Assembly (NCBI RefSeq): GCF_014637405.1
Contig: NZ_BMEY01000015.1
Location: 1-64,000, forward strand
Origin: Ornithinibacillus halotolerans
Lineage (GTDB): Bacteria; Bacillota; Bacilli; Bacillales; Amphibacillaceae
Length of the DNA: 64,000 nt
Direction of reading: 5' to 3'
Shown: positions 9,156 to 18,194 of the stretch, piece after piece
How the letters are laid out: each line of letters begins with the position of its first letter
How positions within the stretch are numbered: position 1 is the first letter of the stretch
The notes under the pieces: model-generated
Databases searched by the model: none
The model's input: only the letters and a program-made list of their open reading frames with translations
What the model was told of the DNA's origin: nothing
Made by a program: the position numbers and the translations under genes

Positions 9156-10088
9156 ATGGAAGTTATGTTAACAGTTGATGGACTTGAGAAATCGTTCAAA
9201 GACAAACAAGCGTTAAAAGGAATTTCCTTTGAAGTAAGAAAAGGCGAGATTATGGCCATTCTTGGTCCAAACGGAGCTGGAAAATCGACTACTATCCGAA
9301 ACATTATGGGGATTATGTACCCAGATAAAGGCTCCATTACTTTCCACAATCACCAAGGGAAAGAAATACCTCGTCATAAAATTGGTTATTTACCAGAGGA
9401 ACGTGGCTTATACAAAAATGTTAAAGTAATGGATATCCTCTTATATTTAGCAGATTTAAAAGATTATCCGCTCGATAAAGCGAAGGAACGTATTTTAACA
9501 TATTTAAAGAAATTTGATTTAGAAGGTAAAGAGAAGGTTTCGATGGATGAATTATCTAAAGGTATGGGACAAAAAGTACAATTTATCGGATCCATCCTTC
9601 ATGAGCCTGAACTGCTTATTCTAGATGAGCCTTTTTCTGGACTGGATCCTGTTAGTCAGGAGTTATTCAAAGATGAGATTCGTAATCTAGCAAACAATGG
9701 AACTGCCATTCTATTGTCATCCCACCAAATGAATTTAGTAGAAGAAATGTGTGATCGCCTATTTATGATTCAAAATGGACAAAAGGTGATTTATGGCACA
9801 TTAGATGAAGTTAAAACAAAATACGCGAACTTTAAATGTACCATTCGAGGTAAAAACAATGTGCGAGATTTAGAGAAGATTTCCCACGTGCAACGAGTTG
9901 AAGTAAAAGAAGAATCTGCAGTTCTTTACCTTGACCAAGATGTTCATCCTACAAATTGGTTGCAAAACCTACCTGACTATTTGAATGTGAGTGAACTTAA
10001 AATGAATCGAATCTCCCTACATGAAATCTTCATTGATATTGCAACAAACAAAAACTTAATTCAGGAAGCAGGTGATATAAATGCGTAA
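9156..10088 (+). CDS. ABC transporter ATP-binding protein (NatA/YhaQ-like)
   Basis: A 310-residue ATPase of the DUF4162-tailed exporter group. Walker A GPNGAGKST is near residue 37, the Q-loop region reads GYLPEERGLYKN, the signature is the altered ELSKGMGQK, and Walker B is LLILDEPFSGLDP with H-loop SSHQ. The GYLPEERGL motif and the C-terminal domain match the NatA/YhaQ type, which energises NatB/YhaP permeases. It overlaps the permease gene by eight bases. A role in Na+ or antibiotic export is possible but not shown. Confidence 0.9.
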   Translation: MEVMLTVDGLEKSFKDKQALKGISFEVRKGEIMAILGPNGAGKSTTIRNIMGIMYPDKGSITFHNHQGKEIPRHKIGYLPEERGLYKNVKVMDILLYLADLKDYPLDKAKERILTYLKKFDLEGKEKVSMDELSKGMGQKVQFIGSILHEPELLILDEPFSGLDPVSQELFKDEIRNLANNGTAILLSSHQMNLVEEMCDRLFMIQNGQKVIYGTLDEVKTKYANFKCTIRGKNNVRDLEKISHVQRVEVKEESAVLYLDQDVHPTNWLQNLPDYLNVSELKMNRISLHEIFIDIATNKNLIQEAGDINA

Positions 10089-11307
10089 TTCAATGAAAGT
10101 AGCAAGATGGGAAGTTAGAAGAAATCTAAAAAATAAGTCCTTTGTTATTGGTTTGTTCCTAACACCACTTCTTATTATTGGCTTTGGATTATTAGGAAGT
10201 CTATTTGAGTCGGATGATGAACCAACCGAGACAGCAGTCTTTGTAAACGATCAAATTGAAATTTATGATTTATTAGTGCAAACGGTTGATAATTTCGAGT
10301 TAAATTGGACATTAAATGAAACAACGCTGAGTGAAAATGAAGTACAAAGTGCATTAGAAGATACAGAAGATACTGCTTATATTTTCTTAACTGGTGAGGC
10401 ATTAGAGAGTGGTGTTATTCCAGTATATACAGCAGATGAAATGGATTCAGGATTTAGTGCAAATGTTCAATTACTAGCCGGTCCATTACAACAAATTCGT
10501 ATCTCACAATTAGACTTAACGGAAGAAGAACTGGCGATTGTATCCAGTAATGTTATGTTTGAAGAAACTTCCGCAGAAGAGCTAGCAAGTGCTGGCGAGG
10601 ATTCTGTTATATCTGAAAATCCTTTTGAAAAAATTGCACCTGGCTTATTTGCAGGGATTATCTTCTTTGCTATTGTCATGACAGGGATGATGATTTTCCA
10701 AAGTGCATCTCAAGAGAAAAAGGATAAAATTGCAGAAATTATTCTTTCATCCGTTACACCTGGTGAATTAATGAACGGTAAGATTCTTGGATACTTTGTT
10801 CTTGGAATGGTTCAGGTCCTAGTATTTCTTGTTTTTGTCGTACCGTTTGCTGTTTGGAAAATTGATGAACCAATTATTGAATATCTATTAGTTCCAGAAA
10901 CATTATTACTCGTATTCATTGCGGTACTTGGCTATCTATTATTTGCAGCCATCTTCGTTGGAATTGGAGCAACTTTATCTGATATGACAACAAGTGGTAA
11001 CTTCCAGGGGTTTGTTATGATGCTTCCATTCTTATCCTTTGTTCTTATCGCACCAGTACTAGGCAATCCAAGTGGAATGGTTGCACAAGTTGCTTCATAC
11101 ATTCCATTTACATCTCCTGGTGTACTAATCATGCGATTAACGGTATTAGATGAATGGCCATGGATTGAAATTATTATCGCATTAGCGATATTAATTATTA
11201 GTATCGTTCTATTCATGAAACTAGCAGGTAAAATCTTTAAGGTTGGGATTCTTATGTATGGTAAGAATGCAACACCTGGGGAGATTTGGAAGTGGATCCG
11301 TTCATAG
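10081..11307 (+). CDS. ABC transporter permease (NatB/YhaP-like)
   Basis: A 408-residue ABC-2 permease. An N-terminal helix (residues 21-40) is followed by a large acidic extracytoplasmic domain of about 150 residues, then five or six C-terminal helices. The conserved loop SASQEKKDKIAEIILSS sits after the second helix, as in NatB/YhaP proteins. It is the last gene of the five-gene operon, partnered by the overlapping ATPase and closed by a strong terminator. Confidence 0.9.
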   Translation: MRNSMKVARWEVRRNLKNKSFVIGLFLTPLLIIGFGLLGSLFESDDEPTETAVFVNDQIEIYDLLVQTVDNFELNWTLNETTLSENEVQSALEDTEDTAYIFLTGEALESGVIPVYTADEMDSGFSANVQLLAGPLQQIRISQLDLTEEELAIVSSNVMFEETSAEELASAGEDSVISENPFEKIAPGLFAGIIFFAIVMTGMMIFQSASQEKKDKIAEIILSSVTPGELMNGKILGYFVLGMVQVLVFLVFVVPFAVWKIDEPIIEYLLVPETLLLVFIAVLGYLLFAAIFVGIGATLSDMTTSGNFQGFVMMLPFLSFVLIAPVLGNPSGMVAQVASYIPFTSPGVLIMRLTVLDEWPWIEIIIALAILIISIVLFMKLAGKIFKVGILMYGKNATPGEIWKWIRS

Positions 11308-11620
11308 GAAATTTAGTATATGACGAAGCTTGAGGGAATAAATGTTCCCTCAAGCTTTTTCTTTTGTGTCTTATTCTTTTATAAACGTACATCATAATCG
11401 CACAAAGGACCGTAACTCCTATAAATGTAACAAAGATAAGAAAAGGAGAATAAGTATGACCAATGGCCACTTCAGTTTGAAGTACTTGTACATTATTCCA
11501 TGCACCTGCAATATCTGGTGCGTAATTTTTAGTTTGTATATAACCGATTAAAGTCATACCGCCATAATATAAGAGATGAATAATTAGCGATGCAATAATT
11601 GCTTGTACGAATATCTTCAT
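11252..11620 (-). CDS. Small membrane protein of unknown function
   Basis: I do not recognise this 122-residue protein. Residues 5-27 and about 58-80 are membrane helices, followed by the basic stretch KRIRHKRK. A GAAGGGGAT ribosome site precedes the ATG, and the gene starts 16 bases after the beta-clamp stop, so it is co-transcribed. Oddity: the last 40 codons run through the terminator hairpin of the facing operon and 56 bases into the permease gene. A stop in a neighbouring frame lies right after the basic stretch, so the C terminus may be a late frameshift. Confidence 0.6.
   Translation of the reverse strand: MKIFVQAIIASLIIHLLYYGGMTLIGYIQTKNYAPDIAGAWNNVQVLQTEVAIGHTYSPFLIFVTFIGVTVLCAIMMYVYKRIRHKRKSLREHLFPQASSYTKFPMNGSTSKSPQVLHSYHT
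11326..11365 (+). terminator. Terminator of the ABC operon
   Basis: AAGCTTGAGGGAA and TTCCCTCAAGCTT form a perfect 13-bp stem with a six-base loop, followed by a T-rich tail. It lies 18 bases after the permease stop. Confidence 0.93.
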
Positions 11621-11636
11621 AGAAAATCCCCTTCTT

Positions 11637-12767
11637 TTAATATGTCCTTACAGGTGAGATAAGTTGTACATGTGTGTCATCACCAATTGGATGAATTAAA
11701 ATCGGTCTCATTGAACCATTAAAACATAGTTGTACTTCGTTTGTCTTTATTGCTTTTAAAGCTTCTATCATAAAACTACCATTTATTGTAACACTTAGCT
11801 CTTCTTCACCAGAGATATCTTTCATGTACTGTTTTTCTTTTATCTGTCCCATTTCTGAATGTCTAGAGGAGATTACTAATTTTTGATTCTCATCTATTTC
11901 GAATTTTATATTGTTATTTCTCCATTCACTCGCAAAAACAGTCGCTCGATCAATCCCTTCTAACAACTGCTTCGTATTCATAGTAACAATTGTATTTGGT
12001 TGCTGAGAAATTAGCCCTGATATATTAGGGTAATTGCCTTCAATCAATCTCGAGTAAAAAGATAATGTATCCGATTTACAAACAATCGTTGTGTTTGTCG
12101 CAATAATAACTATATCTGTTGTATATGTACCGAATAACTTAATAAGTTCACTTACTGAAGAACTTGGTACGATAAAGGATTCATTTACATTTGTATTTAC
12201 TTTCTTTCTTTTCAAGGATAATCGATGAGAGTTTGTAGCAATACAAGTTAGAAGACCTTGTTGAAACGAAAAATTCACCCCTGTTAGCACTGGATTCGTT
12301 TCATGGTTAGAAGCAGCAAAAACCGTTTGCTTTAACATATCAATCAAATCGTTACTAGTAATTGTAACTATTGTATTTGCATTATTGTCCGGAAGTGATG
12401 GGTATTCCGCCTGATTTAAACCACTCATTTTAGTGACAATTTCACCGGATTGGATAATAACTGTTTGGTTCTCATCCGCTTTAAAGTATATATCTTTCGG
12501 TAATTTCTTAATAATTTCCGTTAAATACTTGGCAGAAAGAACAACACTTCCTGTTTCTATAATATCTAATCTAGCAACCTCATTATTTTCTACTGGAACA
12601 ATTCTCTCAATGATAAAATCTGAATTACTTCCTGTTACGATTAAACGATCTAGCTTTGCTTCTATCTTTATTCCAGTTAAAATGGGGATTGCTGTTTTGG
12701 AAGATACTGCATGACTTACTTCTGTGATTGCCTTTTTAAGAATACTATGATCTATTTTAAATTCCAT
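11637..12767 (-). CDS. dnaN: DNA polymerase III beta clamp, probable paralog
   Basis: A 376-residue sliding clamp with the three-domain DnaN layout: N-terminal MEFKIDHSILKKAITEVSHAVS, middle domain from about 130, and a C terminus ending in LISPVRTY, where the family usually ends in MPxR. The main bacillar dnaN sits beside dnaA and recF at the origin. Here the neighbours are a small membrane protein and a repeat array, with no dnaA, recF or DnaA boxes, so this is probably a second clamp. Second clamps occur in some bacilli; their role, perhaps in repair or translesion synthesis, is unsettled. An AGGAGAT ribosome site supports the start. Confidence 0.88.
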   Translation of the reverse strand: MEFKIDHSILKKAITEVSHAVSSKTAIPILTGIKIEAKLDRLIVTGSNSDFIIERIVPVENNEVARLDIIETGSVVLSAKYLTEIIKKLPKDIYFKADENQTVIIQSGEIVTKMSGLNQAEYPSLPDNNANTIVTITSNDLIDMLKQTVFAASNHETNPVLTGVNFSFQQGLLTCIATNSHRLSLKRKKVNTNVNESFIVPSSSVSELIKLFGTYTTDIVIIATNTTIVCKSDTLSFYSRLIEGNYPNISGLISQQPNTIVTMNTKQLLEGIDRATVFASEWRNNNIKFEIDENQKLVISSRHSEMGQIKEKQYMKDISGEEELSVTINGSFMIEALKAIKTNEVQLCFNGSMRPILIHPIGDDTHVQLISPVRTY

Positions 12768-12814
12768 ACGGATCTCCTTTTGGCTTCATCTATCTTTTAT
12801 GCTTTATTTCATTC

Positions 12815-12985
12815 GAAATGCCTATGATGGGTTCTGTCATTTACAATTCATACCAAATTTTCTTTCCCAATGTGCATGAAAGTGCTCCTCATATACTTTT
12901 CATCTAATTTTCCTTCCAAAACGTTCATGAGAGAGCTCCTCATTTACTTTTCCAACCCAATTTCAAACCAAAACGTCTATGAATA
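12815..12985. repeat. Degenerate tandem array, about 51-bp period
   Basis: Four units lie between the RDD gene 3' end and the clamp gene start. The core resembles GTTCATGAGAGAGCTCCTCAT followed by TTACTTTTC. CATGA or TATGA cores recur near 12820, 12874, 12925 and 12976. The third unit has ATGAG and CTCAT arms. The same consensus recurs at 60750-61030. Confidence 0.75.
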
Positions 12986-13011
12986 AGCAAACCCCCCCGC
13001 CTGAACATCAT

Positions 13012-13803
13012 TCAAAACTCAAACTCCCATTCATCCCGTGCAATTAAATACAGAGTAAGTAGTATATTCTCCAGTTCTAAATTGTCTTTGCCCCCTACAT
13101 CTATGCCAAGTTTCGGTAGTAACTTATAAGAAAGTCGGGTTGTAAGTAATCCTCTTTCCTGGGGCTTCATATTTAAGAACTTTTCACTGTAAATGCGAAG
13201 AAGTTGCCATTCCTTTTCTCCGAGTTGCCTTCGTGTCAATTCATCTAATGGCAAACTATCTTTCGTTAATCCTCTCTTAGCTATTTCTTTATCCAATTTG
13301 GACATTCCTATCTTTTTCGCCCTTCGCTCATGGACTACAATCGTACCAGCTACAATATCACCTAACCGCTTATGTTTCGAATGAAAGAAGACGAATAGCA
13401 TACCAACAAAGTAACCTACTGGAAGCATGTCAATAATTCGTAGTAGATTCCGAATTAAGCTAGAAAGCAGTGTCGTACTATGTCCATTTTCTTGTATAAC
13501 CCGAATTCCAATCAGCTTCTTACCAACGGTTCTTCCACCAAAAAAGTATTCTGCGATAAAGAAATAACCCCAGTTAATGAGGAAAATAATAACAGTCGCA
13601 ATAGCAATTGGAGCCCATGAGCCGGAATAAAAAAATAAGTCTGCTAGATTGATAAATAGAAATAATAAATAAATGATTAGATTGGCTGCTAGTATTAGTA
13701 ATTGATCTATAATCATTGCTGCAGATCGACTACCTAGACCAGCTACCTGATACTGTAAAGACACATACTCTGGAGTTTTAATTTCAACTTGTGCTTGATT
13801 CAT
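13012..13803 (-). CDS. RDD family membrane protein
   Basis: A 263-residue protein. The RDD domain fills residues 8-150: the Arg near the start of TM1 (GLGSRSAAMIIDQLLI) and the FFGGRTVGKKLIGIRVI segment are diagnostic. The C-terminal 110 residues are soluble and charged, with a GLTKDSLPLDELTRRQLGEKEW segment. RDD proteins are poorly understood membrane proteins, some linked to ion transport. The divergently transcribed SpoIIM-like gene and the following MoxR operon suggest a joint envelope function. Confidence 0.88.
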   Translation of the reverse strand: MNQAQVEIKTPEYVSLQYQVAGLGSRSAAMIIDQLLILAANLIIYLLFLFINLADLFFYSGSWAPIAIATVIIFLINWGYFFIAEYFFGGRTVGKKLIGIRVIQENGHSTTLLSSLIRNLLRIIDMLPVGYFVGMLFVFFHSKHKRLGDIVAGTIVVHERRAKKIGMSKLDKEIAKRGLTKDSLPLDELTRRQLGEKEWQLLRIYSEKFLNMKPQERGLLTTRLSYKLLPKLGIDVGGKDNLELENILLTLYLIARDEWEFEF

Positions 13804-13882
13804 TTCTCATCCCCCTGTTGATGTTTCACTATTCTATCAACTATAATGAAACAAAGAGCAACCTTGAAAGAAGGTTATCATA

Positions 13883-14860
13883 GTGGATATCAAACAATTT
13901 ATTAAGCTCCATCGAGATGAATGGAGACAGTTGGAACAGTACATAAGTTTATTAAGTAAAAGTAAGAAAAATATCACCTATGAAAATCTAACGGAATTTA
14001 GCAATTTATATGAAAAGGCAACACAACATTTATCTTACAGCCAAACTTATTTTCCTAATGAAGAAGTGACTAGTTATCTTAATGAACTAGTTGGTAAATC
14101 TCATAATCTACTATATAAGAACCAATTAACGAGCTGGACTCAAGTAAGGAATTTTTTCACTCGGACATTTATTGGGCTCTTATTAGAACAATGGAAGTTT
14201 GTTGTTATAGCTATGTTTTTATTCATTCTTGGAGGGCTAGCAGGTTTTTTTGCTATTTATAATGACCCACTCCATATCTATTCTGTACTTCCTTCCGATA
14301 TTTCACAAAATGTTGACCCAGCCCGTCTTGGTGAAGGACATGATGCTATTGACTCATCCCTTATGTCAGCTGAGATTATGACGAACAATACTCAAGTAGC
14401 TATTCTTGCCTTTGCAAGTGGGATTACGTTTGGTATTTTAACCGTCTACTTACTAGTATTTAATGGACTATTAGTAGGCGCATTAGCCGGACTGTTTTGG
14501 CATAGTAATATGACGTATGAATTTTGGGCATATATTGTTCCTCATGGCCTGGTTGAATTGACCGCCATCTTTATCGCGGGTGGAGCTGGTTTATTAATGG
14601 GGTACAAATTATTTTCCCCTGGCCCATACACACGAAGCTATCAATTAAAAGTTTGCGGGAAACGATCTGTTCTTTTATTTCTTGGTACCGTTCCCCTCTT
14701 TATCATTGCAGGAATTATCGAAGGTTTCATTACCCCAGCAGCTATTTCGTTAGAAGCTAAATATGCTGTTGCTGGAATTACAGTCATTGGGATGATTGCA
14801 TACGTAATAATAGGGAAAGTATTACTCAGCCAAAGGAAAGCTACAGCAAACCTTGATTAA
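13883..14860 (+). CDS. Stage II sporulation protein M-like (DUF95) membrane protein
   Basis: A 325-residue protein starting at GTG behind GAAAGAAGG. The N-terminal 110 residues are soluble and helical. About six helices follow, including ILAFASGITFGILTVYLL and the FWAYIVPHGLVELTAIFIAGGAG segment that marks the SpoIIM/DUF95 family. In sporulation SpoIIM belongs to the DMP engulfment machine. This longer form next to RDD and MoxR genes is a separate widespread group, and a sporulation role should not be assumed. Its 3' end overlaps the convergent DUF58 gene by 20 bases, with no visible terminator. Confidence 0.87.
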   Translation: MDIKQFIKLHRDEWRQLEQYISLLSKSKKNITYENLTEFSNLYEKATQHLSYSQTYFPNEEVTSYLNELVGKSHNLLYKNQLTSWTQVRNFFTRTFIGLLLEQWKFVVIAMFLFILGGLAGFFAIYNDPLHIYSVLPSDISQNVDPARLGEGHDAIDSSLMSAEIMTNNTQVAILAFASGITFGILTVYLLVFNGLLVGALAGLFWHSNMTYEFWAYIVPHGLVELTAIFIAGGAGLLMGYKLFSPGPYTRSYQLKVCGKRSVLLFLGTVPLFIIAGIIEGFITPAAISLEAKYAVAGITVIGMIAYVIIGKVLLSQRKATANLD

Positions 14861-16142
14861 TAACTTGAATGTAATGGGAGACAGCCGCCGTCGCTAACCT
14901 GTCTTCCTTTGCTTCCACTAATAAGAAGCCTTGTTTTTCCCACTTTATTCGTTGCTTCTTTTTATGGATGATTTCCTGTTGAGCAACTCCTTTTATCACT
15001 GCCTTTTTTATATCGATAGGCTCTTGCCTAGCACGACTTCGTAATAACTCATCTTCCACCGTAACTAATAACAATAAATGCCGTTTTTTAATCCCTTCAA
15101 AATATGCTAATGTTCGATTCTCCTGAAGAAATGTTTTTGTATCACTAAATAGCAACATTAAACTCCGCTTCTTCTGTGCTGCCTGAACATATTGTAATGC
15201 AGCGAGATAATTAGATTCTGATGGATCAACTTGGAGATTATAAACAGCATCTACTATTTTATGTAGATGAGTTATCCCTTTTTCTGGAGGTAAAAACACA
15301 GATACTTGTTTAGAAAATGCAATGACCCCAACATAATCTCCATTATTTAATGCAGCTGCTGCAACCGTTAGTGCTGCCTCAATGGCCTTTTCCAATCGAT
15401 TGCCATGTTTTAATTCGGCTCCCATCATTCGACCGCAATCAATAAGTAGCATGACATGTTTCCCATGCTCTGGTTCGAATTCATTTGTCATGACTGTTTG
15501 TAATTTTGCCGTTTGTCGCCAATTTATTTTTCTTGGGTCATCCCCCACTACATAGCTACGAATTTGGGCAAACTCTCCAACTCCAGTTTTCCTTTTTCGA
15601 ACTTTGACTCCTTCATGCATTAAATATTTCTGAGCATCTTCGAGATAGTTTTTCGTTTCGGATAAATCTGGTAAAACACGAACATTAAAACTATCATGAA
15701 CCGCCGTTTGTTTTTCCCAAAGTCCAAATTTACTAGAGTACCTTGCGTACAGTTTATCTAGCTTGTAATCTCCTCGAACAGGGGCACACAATTCATAGCT
15801 TATTCGAACTCCTTCTTCCGCTTCCACTTGACTCATAAGTGGGAAGCGTGCTTGAAAAGATTGAGGTAAACCATCCATTAATGTTACCTGACATGGCAGC
15901 TTAGATTGGTTATTTACAAGTATGGTTGCCAAGTATGGTAACCCTCTTTCCAATTGACTTGGCATTTGACGCTGTAACGTAATCTCACTTCTCTTTGGGA
16001 TAAATAATAAATCGATTAGACTAGCACTAAAAATGAGTCCATTCAGTAAAAATATTTGGAGCCAAGAAACTCCAATTACAGTTAACACCATCATTACGAA
16101 CGAAAAGCAGGCAAAGATAACGATTAACTTCCTCGTTGGCAC
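14841..16142 (-). CDS. DUF58 domain-containing protein
   Basis: A 433-residue protein with two N-terminal helices (about residues 8-55), a beta-rich segment, then the DUF58 core GEFAQIRSYVVGDDPRKINW and a vWA-like fold with LLIDCGRMMG. DUF58 proteins work with MoxR AAA ATPases, which are thought to act as chaperones. I chose the GTG at 16142: it follows AGAGGAATT and lies eight bases after the moxR stop. An upstream TTG at 16199 would give 452 residues but overlap moxR by 50 bases without a ribosome site. Confidence 0.9.
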   Translation of the reverse strand: MPTRKLIVIFACFSFVMMVLTVIGVSWLQIFLLNGLIFSASLIDLLFIPKRSEITLQRQMPSQLERGLPYLATILVNNQSKLPCQVTLMDGLPQSFQARFPLMSQVEAEEGVRISYELCAPVRGDYKLDKLYARYSSKFGLWEKQTAVHDSFNVRVLPDLSETKNYLEDAQKYLMHEGVKVRKRKTGVGEFAQIRSYVVGDDPRKINWRQTAKLQTVMTNEFEPEHGKHVMLLIDCGRMMGAELKHGNRLEKAIEAALTVAAAALNNGDYVGVIAFSKQVSVFLPPEKGITHLHKIVDAVYNLQVDPSESNYLAALQYVQAAQKKRSLMLLFSDTKTFLQENRTLAYFEGIKKRHLLLLVTVEDELLRSRARQEPIDIKKAVIKGVAQQEIIHKKKQRIKWEKQGFLLVEAKEDRLATAAVSHYIQVINQGLL

Positions 16143-16149
16143 AATTCCT

Positions 16150-17079
16150 CTATCTAGGAACAGGAACCTGCCCCACAAGTTCTTCAATAACTTGGTCAAT
16201 ATTCACTCCCTCCAATTCCAAGTAAGGAGATAGTTGGATACGGTGGCGTAGTGCAGGCTGTGCAATAACCTTCACATCATCTGGAGTGACATAATCACGT
16301 CCAGATATATATGCCCAAGCACGAGCTACTTTTCCAATTGCAATGGCAGCACGGGTACTAGCCCCATACCGTATAGACTCCGTTTCTCTAGTCTTGCGAA
16401 CAATTTGAACGATATAAGATGACATCTCATCACTGATTGTTACTGCCTCAATCTCTTTACGAATGGAGAGAAACGTTTCTATATCTAAGACTGACCCCAT
16501 TTCGTTCCATAGAACGGATGGATAAAGGACATTTCTTAACACCTCTATCTCCTCTTGTACCGAAGGAAAGTCAATGTACAGCTTTAGTAAAAATCGATCT
16601 TGCTGTGCTTCAGGGAGTGGATATGTCCCTTCAAATTCAATTGGGTTTTGTGTTGCAACAACAAAGAATACTTCTGGAAGAAGATATGTTTCCCCTTGAA
16701 TAGTTACTTGTTTTTCTTCCATAGCTTCAAGTAGTGCTGCTTGCGTTTTCGCTGGAGTACGATTAATCTCATCAGCTAACACTACATTGGCAAAAATGGG
16801 CCCTTTTAACGTCTCAAAGACCCCGTTTTTCATATTGTATATCGTACTACCAGTTATATCACTCGGTAATAAGTCTGGAGTAAATTGGATTCGTTGAAAG
16901 TCTCCACCTAGTAAACTTGCTAATGTTTTCACCATTTGTGTTTTACCAGTTCCAGGTACACCTTCTAGAAGCACATGACCACCTGCTATTATTGCTGAAA
17001 GAAGTAAACGCAGATTATTAGTTTGTCCAAGAATACGAGTTTCATAGTTTTCCATTAATGTATTAATTTCTGTTCTCAT
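16150..17079 (-). CDS. MoxR family AAA ATPase
   Basis: A 309-residue ATPase with Walker A GVPGTGKT near residue 40, Walker B VVLADEINRTP near 100, sensor 1 VVATQNPIEFEGTYPLPEAQQDRF near 150, and a C-terminal lid domain. MoxR ATPases are chaperone-like and are encoded beside their DUF58/vWA partners, as here. The start overlaps the previous stop by four bases (ATGA), so translation is coupled. Full length for the family. Confidence 0.95.
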   Translation of the reverse strand: MRTEINTLMENYETRILGQTNNLRLLLSAIIAGGHVLLEGVPGTGKTQMVKTLASLLGGDFQRIQFTPDLLPSDITGSTIYNMKNGVFETLKGPIFANVVLADEINRTPAKTQAALLEAMEEKQVTIQGETYLLPEVFFVVATQNPIEFEGTYPLPEAQQDRFLLKLYIDFPSVQEEIEVLRNVLYPSVLWNEMGSVLDIETFLSIRKEIEAVTISDEMSSYIVQIVRKTRETESIRYGASTRAAIAIGKVARAWAYISGRDYVTPDDVKVIAQPALRHRIQLSPYLELEGVNIDQVIEELVGQVPVPR

Positions 17080-18194
17080 TCTTCCACCTCATTCCGTAAA
17101 CGATCAATACGATTTGCCCATAATACATACTCCTGTTTACTAATGTTTGATTTAGTTAATACATCTTCTATTCCATGGATTAGCGTGGAAACTTCTTCCT
17201 CACTCATTTTCTTTACTTTAAATGAAAGCTGATTGTGTAACAATCTCCATTCTTTTTCATATGGTATACCCCATTTTTCTCTAAGTAGCATTTTTACGTA
17301 ATCGGCTTGGGTCTTTAGAGAATCATTATAAAGCTTACCTTTTTCATACCATGCTGCAAGTGATGTAATATGTTCATCACTGAAACGAACATAAGATTCT
17401 CTAGGAGTTCGAATTGGTCCGAACCGCTTTCCACGATATAATAGCCATAACAGCGTAAGGATAATTAATTGTAAGCCCAAAACAAGCAACCATTTCGGAT
17501 ATATTTCTGTAACATTAGCTAATTGTGAGGATTGATGTGAATACTCATCAAACCATACAACTGTTGGCTCTTCTTCCATCAAATTGAAAACTAAAGATAA
17601 ATGATCTGCTTCTAATATAAATTGGTTCGTTATCCAGTCTGGCGAGTTTACCGCAATTAACTGACCTGCACCGTATTCTCGTTTAATTGCAATTACTCCT
17701 TGTTCATCCTGGAGTAGCACCTGATCCTCTTCGTTAGGAATAATTCGCATTCCAGATAAAATTAATGCTTCCCACTCTTTTTCAAGCCAATCTGTTACAC
17801 GAACAGTTTCCCCTTCATCTAGTGCGAATTCCGTATGGAGTTGAAACATCCCTTCCACATTACGCTTCAACAATAGAATAGTATTACCAGCTTCCATAAA
17901 AGTGATATAATCATCCATTGTCACTTGGCTATCTACTAAATTTGGTTCCACCATCAGTAGTAATTGATTTTCTTCTTGATTCAGTTGACTTGGGCTATCC
18001 CCTAATCGCTTAACCGAATCTAATTCACTCTCCAAATAAGTAAAAAATGCTTTTACTCCTGTCGGTGAAGGAGAATGAGATGCAAATGGTCGATATTCCT
18101 TTGGTTGGTTAGATTCCAACATAACACTAAGTCCAATAAAGATAACGAGTAAAACAATGATCCAAATCCAGGTTTTATTAGCTGATTTTTTCAT
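17076..18194 (-). CDS. DUF4350-like membrane protein of the MoxR cluster
   Basis: A 372-residue protein with one N-terminal helix (residues 9-27), an extracytoplasmic domain of about 200 residues, a second helix at about 235-255 and a cytoplasmic tail. Such proteins are regular members of MoxR-DUF58 operons in Firmicutes and are usually annotated DUF4350; the fold of the outer domain resembles GATase-like sensors. It overlaps both neighbours by four bases. Function unknown. Confidence 0.78.
   Translation of the reverse strand: MKKSANKTWIWIIVLLVIFIGLSVMLESNQPKEYRPFASHSPSPTGVKAFFTYLESELDSVKRLGDSPSQLNQEENQLLLMVEPNLVDSQVTMDDYITFMEAGNTILLLKRNVEGMFQLHTEFALDEGETVRVTDWLEKEWEALILSGMRIIPNEEDQVLLQDEQGVIAIKREYGAGQLIAVNSPDWITNQFILEADHLSLVFNLMEEEPTVVWFDEYSHQSSQLANVTEIYPKWLLVLGLQLIILTLLWLLYRGKRFGPIRTPRESYVRFSDEHITSLAAWYEKGKLYNDSLKTQADYVKMLLREKWGIPYEKEWRLLHNQLSFKVKKMSEEEVSTLIHGIEDVLTKSNISKQEYVLWANRIDRLRNEVEE

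Noticed and set aside
16143-16199. TTG start for the DUF58 gene
   Set aside because: It would overlap moxR by 50 bases with no ribosome site; GTG at 16142 has a good one.
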